DNA of 64,000 bases, from positions 62,001-126,000 of the forward strand of contig BDDD01001780.1 of NCBI GenBank assembly GCA_001972305.1, read 5' to 3'. This DNA is from Cephalotus follicularis. Taxonomy: Eukaryota; Streptophyta; Magnoliopsida; Oxalidales; Cephalotaceae. This document shows positions 1-11,798 of this stretch, piece by piece (the first letter of the stretch is position 1; the number at the start of each line of letters is the position of its first letter). A program made the translations under genes and the position numbers. The notes under the pieces were generated by a model. The model did not search any database. It saw nothing but the letters and a program-made list of their open reading frames with translations, and was not told where the DNA came from.

Positions 1-792
1 GTTAACAGAAGATAACTAACCTTCCTAGTTACATCATTAACAGTACTACTTAAGCAGGGAGCTCGAATTGGAACTTACCAGGAGAAGTCCAAAGCTTCCA
101 AGTCCCATTTTTCACTCTAAGCTTTCAATTCCCACTTTGAGCTCTAATCCATCAACATGCAAGATCCAATGATTTTCCAGCCACTCTCCTCTATCTCCAG
201 TGTTTTTCTAACACACACACAGCTCTAACAGCTGATATAAAGCTTTGAATTCTCCAGGTCCATTACTCACTCAGCTTCTCTCATTTTCTTCTCTCTTTAT
301 CTCACATGTCCATTGTCCACATTTACTTTCTCTCTTTCCCATTTCTGTCTGCAGGTTGCAGGAGGGATAGAAGACATGCAAGCCTTCCTTTTTGCATGCT
401 CTGGCAGCTGGGGGCTTCACCCAACACCTGTCCCCCATGCAATGCCCTCTTGGTTCAGTCACATAGGCATGCACAGACACCTGTTCTGTACCGATCCAGT
501 CGACTGTCCTCACTTGGTAGTCGAATGGTATACCACGCATTGGAAAGTCGACTGTTCCCCTGTGACAGTCGGCTGTTCCTTCATAAACCAGGCAGTCGAC
601 TGTTACCTTGTAACAGTTGGCTGTCTTGCCTGATTTTTGGTTTATTTTAGTTTTGTTTTCACCAATTGTACATCCATTCATCCCAAGCAATTACAAATCC
701 CAATTTTATAATAATTGGACATTAAATTCAAATGAGTGCACATTTTATTAATCAATATTACAATGTACACGAATTGAATTTGCGTTTTTACA
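1..792 (-). mobile_element. LTR fragment, family 2, cut by window edge
   Basis: Read on the minus strand, this begins TGTAAAAACGC at 792 and continues with the same AATTCGTG / ATAAAAT / TTAATGTCC blocks seen at the starts of the LTRs at 8796 and 38154. It is therefore the 5' part of a minus-oriented LTR whose other end lies outside the window. It has no protein-coding content; the two overlapping plus-strand reading frames near 306-650 fall inside the LTR and have no recognisable domain. It carries a palindromic cluster at 498-626. Confidence 0.75.
498..626. repeat. Palindromic TCGA cluster, ACAGTC/GACTGT word
   Basis: Five or six units of the form (A)CAGTCGACTG(T), some decayed (for example CAGTCGGCTG). 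Each unit is self-complementary around GTC/GAC. The word matches the solo LTR at 38154, a member of the same family. Confidence 0.75.
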
Positions 793-1482
793 ATCCATAT
801 GGAAAAATTAATCTAATTAATTTTCTCATAATTTATTATACACCGCCGTAACGCAAGACTTTCCAAGTCATCGGTTCACGTGTACTATAATCCCTTGTCA
901 TACTTGGCCACGATTGAGGTCTAGGGTAAGAATACGTGTCAACCCTAGATACTACCTCAATATCTAAAACATCTTATTATTATTAGGACCTTTGGCAGAT
1001 TCTTCGAAAATCTAATTTCCAATCTACCTTAACCTTGGCCAAGGATTTCATCAGTCCAAAGTACAATCAGACCATAATAGGGTCGATCACCTTCGCTCAG
1101 GTGTGACAATCCCTTATTACGCACTCGCTTATATTCGTATAGATTTGATCACACCCAAGACCACCCGATTGCCAGCCCTGCGCAAGAATTGGGTAAGGTG
1201 GAGATCAAAGCATAACTCTCTCCACACAATATAGAGCAGTCGCTCAGGTCTAAGGATCAGACGAGTTCAAGAACTCGCTAAGTATCTAACACTTATACAC
1301 AACCGCAACAAGTAGGAGTCACTACTAACACGAGAATAGCGACTATCCACACAGTGTCTCCTACACGGGTCCTGTTCAGTGTACACGCTCCCAGCGTGTA
1401 CCCCGTATTTGCCCTAGTGTCCAACACAGATGGTAGTGAGAGAATCCATCCTCCAATTCCATGAGCATGCAACATACACACA
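793..1482. other. Unclassified repeat-like DNA
   Basis: High-complexity sequence with no ORF of note and no domain I recognise. It continues at 4148 after removal of the solo LTR at 1488-4142. The style suggests an old transposon interior or LTR, but I cannot classify it. Confidence 0.4.
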
Positions 1483-1660
1483 AGTCTTGTAACGCCCGGT
1501 ATTTTCCTGAATGTAATATTTCGATTTATGATGTAATCTTAAACTTGGATTAATGAGAATGTTGAGATTTTGAACTCAAAAGATGCTTACAAACCCTAGT
1601 TATGGTTTTGAAATGGAAAGAGTATGTCAAAAGCTTGAAACGGCACTGTTTTGGGACAGA

Positions 1661-1812
1661 GACATCGACGTCTTTGGAAAGACGTCAACGCCTTTGGAGA
1701 CAGAGGTACACGTGAATGCATGGGCATGCACGTTGACATGAAGAGAAGGCATCGACACCTTCTTACAAAATGGAAAAGACATCGACGTCTAAGGAAAGAC
1801 GTCGACGCCTTT
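1661..1812. repeat. Palindromic TCGA cluster, GACATC/GATGTC word
   Basis: Units GACATCGACGTC, GACGTCAACGCC, GGCATCGACACC, GACATCGACGTC and GACGTCGACGCC. Centres fall near 1666, 1686, 1753, 1783 and 1803, so adjacent members of a pair are 20 bp apart. Linkers are A/T-rich (TTTGGAAA, TAAGGAAA). Confidence 0.85.
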
Positions 1813-2564
1813 GTAAAGAATGTCTGCCACGTTCTTCGCTGGCAGAGTAACATGCAATGGGATCTTTGGGGGCTTTACCAGATGCCTTTACAAGTGCATG
1901 GTGACGAATGGATCATGATGGGGTGCTGCCTGGCATCCTCCAAACATGCCCTCACATGGAACATGCAAGGAATTATGCCATCCTAACATGCAACCTGCAA
2001 AAGGAAGGTTAAAGAAAACAAAAGAAATGCAGAAAGAAGGAGAGTGGGAGAGAACATGAAAGTCGCCTTTATATGTAAGAGAAAAAATGTTAGGGGGAGG
2101 TCATCTGCATAAGAACAACCCTCCCCACTTCTCTCTCTCGTTTTAAAACACCAGAAGTAAGAGAGGAAAGAAAACAGTGATTGTGAGAGCCACCATTGTT
2201 GAGTTTGCTTGGAGCTAGAGATTGGAGCTCGTGGGTAGCAGTTGCTGAGGGAACCTTGGAGCTGCTGGTAGCCAGAACTTAGGAACTCATTGAGGCGGAC
2301 TTTCCAGTTCCTAACTTGGAACAATAAGGTAGGGGAAAGTGATGGATTTATATATGCATTTTGAGTTCTAAGTTAATGAATAGCATGGTGAATTGCATGT
2401 TAATGATCGAATTGAGATTCTGGACTTGTTGTAGTGTTACTGTGATACACTGAGTTGATCATGCATGTACGATTACATGAATACGTGAATCTATTGTGTA
2501 AAGGATGGATTTGTTAATGGCCTGGTGTGTTAAAATTATGGAAATGGCGTTCTGGGTTGTGAAG

Positions 2565-2900
2565 ACATCGATGCCTATGTAAAGACGTCGATGCCTTCGT
2601 GTGAATATGTGAAAGACATCGATGTCTTTTTATTGACATCAACGCCTTTTCTAGAAAAATCATAGAACTGTAAAGTTCATTTCAGATGGCCATTTAAGCC
2701 ACTTGGGATCGCCTATTTGGTTTCGATTTGATGTTCTGGTTATGTTGTTGTTAACCAGTAGCATTCCTGACACGTTGTGAGAGTGAGATTTGTTTATATG
2801 AGGGATTAACAGGTCGGATTTCACCCTCCCAAACCAAGACTCCCTCTGGTATGATAAAGATGTCGACGCCTTAGTAATAGACATCGACGCCTTTTCCCCT
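2565..2900. repeat. Further palindromic pairs in the same LTR
   Basis: Pairs at about 2565-2600, 2612-2655 and 2868-2898 use the GACATCGATGCC / GACGTCGATGCC word. Two of the pairs have 20-bp centre spacing. Confidence 0.75.
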
Positions 2901-3274
2901 GATCAGTAGGATTTTACTCAAATGGGACCCGCTAGACCCGAAACGACTCTAGGAACGAACCTAGATGCATTCTGAGCATATGTTTGCCTTGTTACTATGA
3001 TTTGTATTATGGTTGCTTTCTTGAGAGTGTTAAACCATTTTGAAAAGCTTGCATGATTATTATGACCATTTGCGCGAAAATGTATATTTGTCAATATATG
3101 AATTTATATATTTTCGAAATGATTGGGGAAGTATTTCCAAGGACAAGAGAAATGTATTGTTTTAAGTTTATGACTTATTACAACTTGTGAATGGAAAAGT
3201 ATATTTTAAACAAATATATTTGATCAAGTAATTATATGTAATTGCTTGACTTGTACTGTGAAATGCTTGTGCTT

Positions 3275-3425
3275 GTTGATTATTGGCCATCGTGCTAATA
3301 ACTTGTTGATTATTGCCATCGTGCTAATAACTTGTTGATTATTAGCCACCGTGCTAATAACTTGTTGATTACTTAGCCACCGTGCTAGTAACTTGCTGTT
3401 GGTTTAGCCGCCGTGCTAAACAACT
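3275..3425 (+). repeat. TTAGC...GCTAA tandem hairpin array
   Basis: About five units of roughly 31 bp, each with TTAGCC(A/G)CCGTGCTAA or a close variant and a CTTGTTGATTA linker. The TTAGC and GCTAA arms are complementary. E has about two units at 61422-61475. The minus-oriented copy at 5483-8470 has several degenerate units at about 6300-6460. Copy number therefore varies between family members. Confidence 0.75.
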
Positions 3426-4147
3426 TACGGAGGACTTGCTCCAAAATCGTTCGCCAATGGGGATGGAGTAAGAGTGCATGACGTTGGGGCCAGGAGGTGG
3501 CGACGGTCATGACGATTGGATTGTCTGGTTCCTTTTTGGGAACATATTTACTGCTTGTGTTGATATAACTTTTGAGTTATACTTGTACTATGAGCATGCA
3601 TATATTTTTATATATACATACGGAGGTATTCTTATTGTGAAAATTACATGTCATGGCTCATATTAACGCATTCATTCATGATACTCATTATCATATGACT
3701 CTAACTGTATTTATGGATTTATTCACTTAGCCGAGTGAGGACAAAGGCTAACCCCTACTGTAACAGATTAATGAAGTGGGGTCTTGATATGGAGCATGCT
3801 GGCAGACTTAAAGAGAAGGCTTGGATATTCTCTTTTTTTAAGTACTTGGGTTGTTGAACATAGATCATGATATGTATTTTGGATTATTTGTAACATGGGT
3901 TACATTGTTATCTCGTACTGTATTATTATTTCACGCTCCGTTTTGGGCGATCGACAGTTATGTTTGGATTTCTAGGCATCACGCAGTATGGGATGCGTGA
4001 TGCATATTTAAATTCAGCTTGTTTAAGTTATTGCTTCCGCCACTGAAGGTTTTTTGGAAATTTTGTATGAGCTGGATTATCTTATGTTGATTGCCTTACC
4101 ACTTATATGTTGTCTATGTTTCGGAACAAACAGGGTGTGACAAGTCT

Positions 4148-4389
4148 ATCCAGTTGACTAATGCCCACAAAGTGAACCTATGACTTGGAACTAATTTGAC
4201 ATAAGGAATAAGGTAACCAATCTCACAGCCTCCATGCTAGGCATCCAACCTTATGTCAGGGCATCACAAGCGTAAGCAGGTAAATAATAAACTACTTCAA
4301 TTATGTGATAAAACACAAGTGATATTGCAATAACAAATTAGCACATGTCATATATAAAAGGAATAAGATTGTTTATATACAATGATAGA
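4148..4389. other. Unclassified repeat-like DNA, continuation
   Basis: Continues the sequence of 793-1482 across the solo LTR. No coding signal seen. The right boundary with the Copia remnant near 4390 is uncertain. Confidence 0.35.
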
Positions 4390-4491
4390 TATAATGCGAC
4401 AGCCCATCCAATGGCTTATCGGGTCACTACATCTAACACCACTATCACTAACCCTCAAGGACCCAAAATGATTTGGGTACCAAAAGTTTAA
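4390..4491 (+). pseudogene. Copia (SIRE-like) gag C-terminal remnant
   Basis: The frame ending at TAA 4489-4491 reads NPQGPKMIWVPKV. This matches the conserved GPK..WVPK motif at the gag to protease junction of SIRE/Maximus Copia elements. The same motif, GPKFKWVPK, ends the gag of element D in this window. Only about 20-30 codons remain, with no zinc knuckle and no pol downstream. It could belong to element K or to an older neighbour; its proximity to the K ORF favours K. Confidence 0.55.
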
Positions 4492-5269
4492 ATATCTTTT
4501 CTTTGTAGGTGTGCTTGAAGGAAATGTACAATGAAAGCTTCAAGCAATATATGAGTATTAAGTAGAACATATGGGCAGTAAGCACATGAGTACTAAGTGT
4601 TTTGATGATATGCTGACCATGTCTGATAATTACGTGCTTTTAATTGATATTGTAAATAACATGATTTCTGTGTTATTTTGTATGAAAATGTGCTTTTATT
4701 TATCAATTGGTATGTTGACTGATTGTATATGAAATTGAAATTAAGAGTTTGCATGAGCTGATGAAATAGTTAATAGGTTGTTAAGTCTAGAAGAGTTAGT
4801 TAGAAACGTTATTTTTTACCACGTACAGTAGGAGTAGTGAAGGATGGCTTGTATTGAAGGGAATGAATGATAAAAAGTCAGTTTCTTTACTCTTTAATTC
4901 TCTTCTTACTTCCTTCAGATCTTAAGAGTTCATTGCTCACTCGAAGTAGCAATCACCATTACACTTCCACTTGTATTTCACTTATATCAATTGGTGATTG
5001 ATCTTAGCAGGCTAACCGCTAAGAGCTGACGCTTGAATTAAAAGAATTAGTGTTTAAGTGAAAAGCATTGACGCTTTAGGAAAAGCGTCGACGGTTTGGA
5101 TGCACCTATTAGGGTTAAGCGCCGTCTGTTAATATATTTTGTCAAATCCCTAAAGTGCTAAAACGATCTTTGGCGACTTCTGAAACCACTTTAAGCCGAA
5201 ATCTTCTTCAATCCATCATTAAACACTTGCCATTGCATTAAAACTTCTTATTATCTCAACATCTATCAA
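4492..5269 (+). other. Noncoding leader of element K with palindromic units
   Basis: No ORF. From about 5028 to 5130 it holds AAGCATTGACGCTTT, AAAGCGTCGACGGTTT and related units of the AGCGTC/GACGCT word. I do not see a clear LTR end or a Met-tRNA primer-binding site here, so the 5' LTR of K is missing or too decayed to recognise. Confidence 0.45.
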
Positions 5270-5482
5270 ATGGCAAGAACCAAACACGTTTCGGAAGGAG
5301 AGAGTTCAAGAAGGGGCAGAAGAAGGGAAAGAATGCCTAGTGCAGTAGTGCATCAACAACGTCTTGCACAACAAGGTATAAGATATCCTCAAGCTTATTT
5401 TGAGAGAAAAATCCTTCCTGGGAAAACGTTAAATTACGAATTCTGTTTAAGGGAGGGTTTTCCAAATGTTGTCTAGATAAAT
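5270..5482 (+). pseudogene. Plant transposon-protein ORF, segment 1 of 3
   Basis: Codons 1-71 of an ORF that continues in frame at 8476-8795 and 11799-12489 once the two solo LTRs and one copy of each target duplication are ignored. Together they make 407 codons plus a stop. The N-terminus is basic (RRGRRRER, about residues 14-21) and could be a nuclear signal. The codon at 5474-5476 is TAG, a premature stop two codons before the first insertion. The middle of the protein resembles the family databases call putative plant transposon protein (Pfam Transposase_32, named from memory). Such ORFs are common in large non-autonomous plant elements and have no proven function. The start chosen is the first ATG after the leader. 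Confidence 0.7.
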
Positions 5483-8470
5483 TGTCACACCCCGTTTTTA
5501 TAACAACAATAATAGTGGTGGCAATTAACATAATATCTGGCTTATACCAATTTTATGAAAAAATTTAAACTTTTCAAACAGGTTATATCTGACGGAAGCA
5601 TTCGATTATAAGCCGAATTAACAACGTAACACGCATCCCATACTACGTGTTACTAAAAGACAACATTCCATAGTTAATTGCCCTCAAAATGGAGAATGAT
5701 TAAAACATGTCGATACAATATTTCATCCAATACAGTAATCCATACTTAACAATTATCCATCAAATACAATAAACATTTTTCCAGGTTACAATAACAGTTT
5801 AATAAGCCCAATTGGAAATACAAGTCCCTCAGATAATATTAAATACGTAAACCATCAGTACGGTAAACATTAACCATTTGATACCAAACCAGTTTATCAA
5901 TAACCAAGAGAATACAATTCCAATGATTAACATTATTACAACTTGTCCTTCCTCCATGCTAGTCCATATTCGTCCCACTGCATCAATCTGAAATTGTAGG
6001 GGGTTAGCCTTTGTCCTCACTCGGCTAAGTAGAGAAGTTATAAATACAATTCGGGAGTAAAGATAATGCATGTCATGTAATGAATGCACAGTGATGCATC
6101 ACAATATATATAACAGTATATATATATATATATATTCACAGTAGAATGCAACCCTATCAGGCTATGCCAACACAACCAGCAATCATGTCCTCAATGGACC
6201 AATCAATCCAATCAGTACATCACAAAGGACAACAATCTAACAATCATGTCACAAGGACAAATCAATCCAATACACTAAGTACAAACAACGTGCACATTAC
6301 TAGCACGATGGCAAGTAACAACACTCAGGACACACTAAACGATACTAGCACAGTGGCTAAGTACCAACCCTACCCCGCTAACAGCAACACTAGAAATCAC
6401 GATACTAGCACGGCGGCAAAGTACCAACACTACCCCGCTAGCGGCAACGATAGCAATCACATTCAACAATCCACTCAAGTAATTTATAAGTTATAAACAC
6501 TTGAAACATATATATTTGTCACTATATATATAACAACCCATTTTCCAAGTAAGTTATGCTTCATAAAATACTTGTAACACATATTTGTTTAAAATATGTA
6601 ACAATCCTTTTAAAACAGCATATTTATAAATATGCATAAGTCCCTTTTTAAAACTATATTTCGGTCTGAACATAGCTGTTTATACAAAATAATGTTGGAA
6701 AACATCATGAGTGCAACTCCCTAAAATGACAAACATTTTAGAAGTAAAGGATTCATTTCAATCAACAATCCAATTCAATCAACAATCCAGACCCAATATA
6801 AATCAAATGCAATGCAATCATATGCTCAAACGTGCCCAGAGTCGTTTCTAGAGTCGTTTTGGGTCAACTGATACAATTCGAGTCAAACCAACCAAACCAG
6901 TGGGATAAGCGTTGATGCTTATCCTCAGGGCATCGACGCTTATCCTCAGGGCATCGACGCTAATGTCCTCTAAGCGTCAACCTTTCATACCAGGCGTCTG
7001 CGCTTACTCTAGTTACAAACGCGTCAATCTTCTTCATTGGCGTCGATGCTTCAAGGCTAGTACCCTTGAGCATCGATGTTTATCTCGAAGGCGTCGACGC
7101 TTTTCCATAAGTGTCGACGGTTAAGTGATAGCAGACAAGATCACATCAACCAGTCATGATCCAAGGGAGAATCCATCCCCAAACGTACATGCAATCCAAG
7201 GCACATTCCCTTCAAGTATAATACTCACAGTGGGTTAACATTTCATGTAACACAAACACCAAACCATGAACCAGTCATGCATCCACGAGCGAACATTACA
7301 GACTGCAAATGTTCGAACAAGGCGTCGACATTTTCTTTAAGTGTCGACGTCTATAGCCTTAACACGTCAAAGCGTCGATGCTTCTAATGTGAGCGTCGAC
7401 GGTTAAGCAGTTCAGTGCATTTCGTCTTCCTCATTTCAATGAACCAGGGAAAACAACTAAATAATCATGCAAATCCAGTTCGATTATTCACTTAGAATAC
7501 ACATGCATGGTCAGTTGCATATCACAGTAGCCATAACAACAATCCAGTAATCCCAATCCATCCATATCAACATGCAATTCATGCATTTCATCAATGGCAA
7601 CACATTAACTTTGAACTCAAACTTGCATACATAAATTCCCTACAATAATCCCTTACCTTTAGTTCTAAGTTAGGAACTGATTGTCCACCTCTTTGTGTTC
7701 CAAAATCCGGTCACAACAGCCTCAGGTTCATTCAGTAGCTGCAGGCCACAAGCTCCAAGTCCCGAGCTTCAAGTTGGTTCAACAATGGAGGAAATCCTCT
7801 TTCCTTCCCCTACTGGTTTTCCTCTAACCCACCGGTTATTCTTCTTTTTCTTCTCACAGGTGTTTATCCGAGAAAGAGGAGAAGGAAGAGATGTTTTATG
7901 CTAGCAGAAACCATCTCTCCTTCTCATCTGGCCATGCATGCATTTCACAGGTGTTCACTCTTCTCTTCTTGGTTTTGTTTCTTTTCCCTTGACTTTTGAA
8001 GGTGTGCAAGTGATGACGACACCTTACCTTTTACATGCCAAAGGCTGGACACACGTCCCTAATGCCTTTGACACGTCCCCCTACACCTGCCTCATTGCCC
8101 ATGCCGGTTAATGCCACCAGCCAGCATTAATTGACTGTTGTTGCGCACTTAGCAGGGCACAAAGCATTGCCAGTTTGTATGCAGTGTCGACGCTTTAACT
8201 ATTTCGCACAATGGCATCGACGCTTTCCTTCAACATCGACGTTTATGCTCGTGTTTCATGGCTTAGGCGTCAACGCTTTTGGCTCAAAACAACGCCGTTT
8301 TGCCTCAATGCATGCCTTGAACATTTCCTTATCATTCCTCTTTCAAAATTCAACATTATAAAAGAGAAAACATCATCAAAGTCCAGAATTCTGCTATTCT
8401 CATTAATTTCATACATGAAATTACATCGGGAATTAAAATATTACATTATGTGAAAATCCCGGGCGTTACA
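5483..8470 (-). mobile_element. Solo LTR, family 1, inserted in the K ORF
   Basis: On the minus strand it starts TGTAACGCCCGGGATTTTC and ends GGGGTGTGACA, flanked by TAAAT on both sides (5478-5482 and 8471-8475). It matches the LTR at 1488-4142 and that of E in its ends, its TTAGCC/GGCTAA block (near 6006-6030, reversed) and its TAGCACGGTGGC array. Its palindromic clusters use the AGCGTC/GACGCT word, not the GACATC/GATGTC word of those relatives. A minus-strand TATA-like element may lie near 8357. An (AT)n run lies at about 6115-6136. Confidence 0.9.
6907..7124. repeat. Phased palindromic array, AGCGTC/GACGCT word
   Basis: Ten units with centres I place at about 6913, 6934, 6955, 6978, 6998, 7025, 7044, 7074, 7095 and 7115. 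Most steps are 19-21 bp (21, 21, 23, 20, 27, 19, 30, 21, 20). Units include AAGCGTTGATGCTT, GGCATCGACGCT and GGCGTCGACGCTT. Smaller groups of the same word lie at 7320-7400 and 8185-8280. Confidence 0.88.
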
Positions 8471-8475
8471 TAAAT

Positions 8476-8795
8476 GCTCTTGATTTAGGACCACTTTTTA
8501 CTGTTAATCTACCATACTACCCAGACCTTATGAAGGAATTCTATGCTAATTTTGGATACAGCACATCTGTTAGTCTGTCTTCTAGAGTAAAGAACAAAAA
8601 TATTTTCATGAATTATCCAACTCTAGCTTCAATTTTGAGTATTCCCTGTGACGGTTATAGAGGATGGTCAAATAGAAGTTGGGTTGAAGAGGAAGTTTTT
8701 AGCAAAGAAGATAGTGTGCATCTACTTTTTGGAGAACATGCACAAGTAGCTGAAAAAATGTTCTCTCAAAATCTGAGTTTGGACTATAGGCTTTT
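8476..8795 (+). pseudogene. Plant transposon-protein ORF, segment 2 of 3
   Basis: Continues the frame of segment 1 (residues 72-178). It contains the most diagnostic stretch, PDLMKEFYANFGY at about residues 87-99, which matches the EFYAN motif of the putative plant transposon protein family. It is followed by a conserved region with NKNIFMNYPTLASILSIP. The segment is free of stops. It is cut by the LTR at 8796 inside a Leu codon, and CTTTT is duplicated on both sides. Confidence 0.72.
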
Positions 8796-9829
8796 TGTAA
8801 TAACCGCAAATTTCAATTTATGTATATTGTACAATTGAGAAATAAAATATACATGAAACTGAGATTTAATGTCCAATTACCATGTAAGTTGTGATTATCG
8901 GATTAATTGAGCCTTAATGGAATTGGGTTAGACTTAATAGAAGGAGATGAGAAGTTGTATAATTGAAAGGTTAAAGAAAACAGATAAGGTGCCAAAACTG
9001 TCGACGCTTTACGCCTAACCTTTGGCGCTTTGTACAAACGCCAAACCGTCGACGCCTAACCTTAAGAGTCGACGCTCTAGGCCTCACCTTCGAAGCTTTA
9101 ATAAAACTGTCAACGCTTTGCACGCTGTCAGGAATGTGCTACGCGTCAATTACAATTGAACAGTGGCATTTAATTTTTTATGACATAGACATGTGTCCAG
9201 AGACGTTTTAACAACACCAAAAATGTGTCCTTAGCTGCTACCAACACCAGATTAGTGGCATGCATGTGTCTCTAACCTGTAAGAATAGAAGGACAGTGAA
9301 GAAAACAAAACAGAACAATGAATGGGAGATAGAAAAGATAAAATTCTAATGGTTTGAGTTAGATGAATTCAGATGAACCTTGATACTAGAAACATTTATA
9401 TCAGTGGTTAAGAGTATGAATTGAGTGTTGGAATGCTTGAAAGGAGAGGATAAAATTTCCTAGAGATTGCATGTTGACAGTTGAAGTTTCAAAGGGAGTT
9501 TGAAGCTTAGATCCTCCCTGGTAAGTTATTCATTCGAGTTACTTGTGTTATCATGATTCAAAAATTGTATAAACATACTAAATTGATATTATAACTACTG
9601 GTTAACCTACATGTATAGAGTGAATTTCTGGGAAGTGAAGATTGGATTGGAGGGAAAGTGTTGAGCTATAGAATATGAAGAATCAATTCAAATTGATTAT
9701 GGAATTTCAGTTGAGGTAGGGGTTTTATGACATGATTTTGAACATATACTGTGTACTCCATGTTGTGATAAGTTATACATGATTTCATGTTGTTATTGAC
9801 TGGATTGAGTGATGAATTGAATATAGTAT

Positions 9830-10304
9830 TGTCACACCCCGTTTCACTAACAACATATAAATCCAGCTTATGCAATTTACCATAAATTTAAAACTTTTCA
9901 TATCCAATAACAACTTGCGGAAGCATCAAATATAAGCCGAACACATCGCGCATCCCATATTACGTGATGTTTATAATTGTCCCAAACATGACTGTTGATC
10001 GCCCAAAACGGAGCGTGAAATAAAACAATACATCAATACGAGATAATAAAGTAAACCACGTTACAATTAGTCCCCGATACATATCATGATAAATCCAAAG
10101 GAGTCGACGTCTTTCCAAAAGACGTCGATGTCTTTTTCCCCAGAACGTTGCCGTTTCAACTTTGACACACACATTCCAATTCCAAGACCATAAATAGGGT
10201 TTTAAGCATACTTTGAGTTCAAAACTCGACATTCTCATTAAATCAAGTTTAATGATTACATCAAAAATGGAAATATTACATTCAGGAAAATACCGGGCGT
10301 TACA
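9830..10304 (-). mobile_element. 475-bp internally deleted family 1 LTR
   Basis: On the minus strand it has family 1 ends (TGTAACGCCCGG...GGGGTGTGACA) but is only 475 bp, against about 2.7-3.0 kb for relatives. Both ends match 1488-4142, and one palindromic pair remains at 10099-10130 (GTCGACGTC, GACGTCGATGTC). The flanks AGTAT (9825-9829) and ATTAT (10305-10309) are an imperfect target duplication. Either it inserted short, as a miniature element, or it lost its middle later. Confidence 0.78.
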
Positions 10305-10324
10305 ATTATATTCTGGAGAATTGT

Positions 10325-10525
10325 ATGAACGCCACAAAGCGTTGACGCTCAAGTAGTGACCATCGACGCTGAAGGATTTTGTATTTATGTTTTTTAGTGA
10401 AAATTGGTTGACGCTTTGGATAAACCTTTGAAGGTTAGGATAAACCTTCTAAGGTTAGGATAAACCTTTGGCGCTTAATACAAACTGTCAACGGTTAAGG
10501 ACAAACTGTTGACGCTTAAGGAAAT
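10325..10525. repeat. Tandem 19-21-bp units with decayed palindromes
   Basis: Successive units such as AAACCTTCTAAGGTTAGGAT, AAACCTTTGGCGCTTAATAC and AAACTGTCAACGGTTAAGG repeat about every 20 bp. The self-complementary halves are still visible, for example AACCTT..AAGGTT. This shows the array as a true minisatellite with a palindrome in each unit. Confidence 0.75.
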
Positions 10526-11798
10526 TGTCACCTTCTAAGTGGAAAACAGTACTAAAATTGGATGGTATCTAACTGTTTATGCTTGACAAATATGAATTCA
10601 TATCGGATTACTGGATTCATACTTCTAAGGATCAATACCTACTATGCATTGAAACGATTGTGCACTGCCACTGTTTGATTATATCTACTATATGATTTCA
10701 TATTGCACTGGTTTCCAAGTAGGACGACTCCACATTTCATCCTTGCTATGTGTAATCAATCTATAGCATTTACCTGGCTTATACAACCATTGTTCGCTTC
10801 ACATAAGTGGTTTGAGTGTACTGTTTGGTTAAAGCACATAGAATTTCACCATTTCAATAGGGGATGATTTCCATAATCAGCCTCTACTCGATGAAATCAG
10901 AATATAGAAATCGTGCGACTACACTTCTATTGTTTGATTGCATATATTTCTACTGTTTGTATCGTGGAATTGTTAGTGATATTGTTACTGATTTCTCCTA
11001 AGTGAGAATTATTGAAGTATTAATGTTTTCTCTAAGTGAGAACTAATGAAATGTTTTATTGTTTTCTTAAGTGAAAACTTAATGTATCAAGTATTTTATA
11101 ACTATAAACTACTTGAAAATACTTTATTGAATTGATTGTTAGTTACAAATCATAAAGTGTAATATAACCGAATGCAATCATAGAGTGTACGCATCCCTGG
11201 CTTGTGTTGGTTATTGGTTACAAATCATAAAGCGTAATGTAACCAGGATGCTAAACATAGAGTGTAGGTATCCCTAAATCGTAATGTTTGGTCCTTGAGA
11301 CATGTTTGATTAAATGATTGTTTAGCCAACTTGGCCTGTGTGCTTATATATATCCGCACATATATACATACTGCTTCGGATTGTAAACTGTCATGCATAG
11401 TTCATTTATATATTCACTCTCATGCATGATTCCTACTTAGCCGAGTGAGGACAAAGGCTAACCCCTACAATTTTTAGATTGACAGAGATTACTGTGGACG
11501 TGCTGCTGAAGTTGTAACTTGGAGAACTTCTATTCCGAATAAGGTTGTTAATTGAAATGTTGTGTTGTATTGTAATGATTAGTGTCATATCCCGTTACGT
11601 TATATTTACATTTCAAACATGTAATGTATAACTTGTATTGTATTGTGAGCACGTAGTATGGGCTGCGTGCGAAATAATTAAATAATCCGGTATATCGAAT
11701 GCTTCCGCAAGGTTAATTTTTGTGGATTTGGTAATTGCTGGATTATTAACCTGATAACCACTTATGTTAAAGGATTAAAAACGGGGTGTGACACTTTT

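Larger units (their letters stand above)
1488..4142 (+). mobile_element. Solo LTR, family 1 (E type)
   Basis: Starts TGTAACGCCCGG and ends GGGTGTGACA, flanked by perfect 5-bp target duplications AGTCT (1483-1487 and 4143-4147). No primer-binding site or coding region follows, so this is a solo LTR left by recombination between two LTRs. It aligns along its length with the 5' LTR of element E (59498-62191), including the block near 3475 with GTGCATGACGTTGGGGCCAG and the TTAGCC...GGCTAA hairpin at 3727-3751. A TATA-like CTTTATATG lies near 2072. Orientation is taken from E, where the LTR precedes a primer-binding site. Confidence 0.92.
8796..11793 (+). mobile_element. Solo LTR, family 2, inserted in the K ORF
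   Basis: Starts TGTAATAACCGC and ends GGGGTGTGACA, flanked by CTTTT (8791-8795 and 11794-11798). It shares its start and its CTTAGCCGAGTGAGGACAAA block (near 11435) with the LTR at 38154-40672. Its palindromic units use the GTCGACGCTT word (8998-9120 and 10325-10525), unlike the ACAGTC/GACTGT word of 38154. It holds a nested minus-strand deleted LTR at 9830-10304. Confidence 0.9.
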
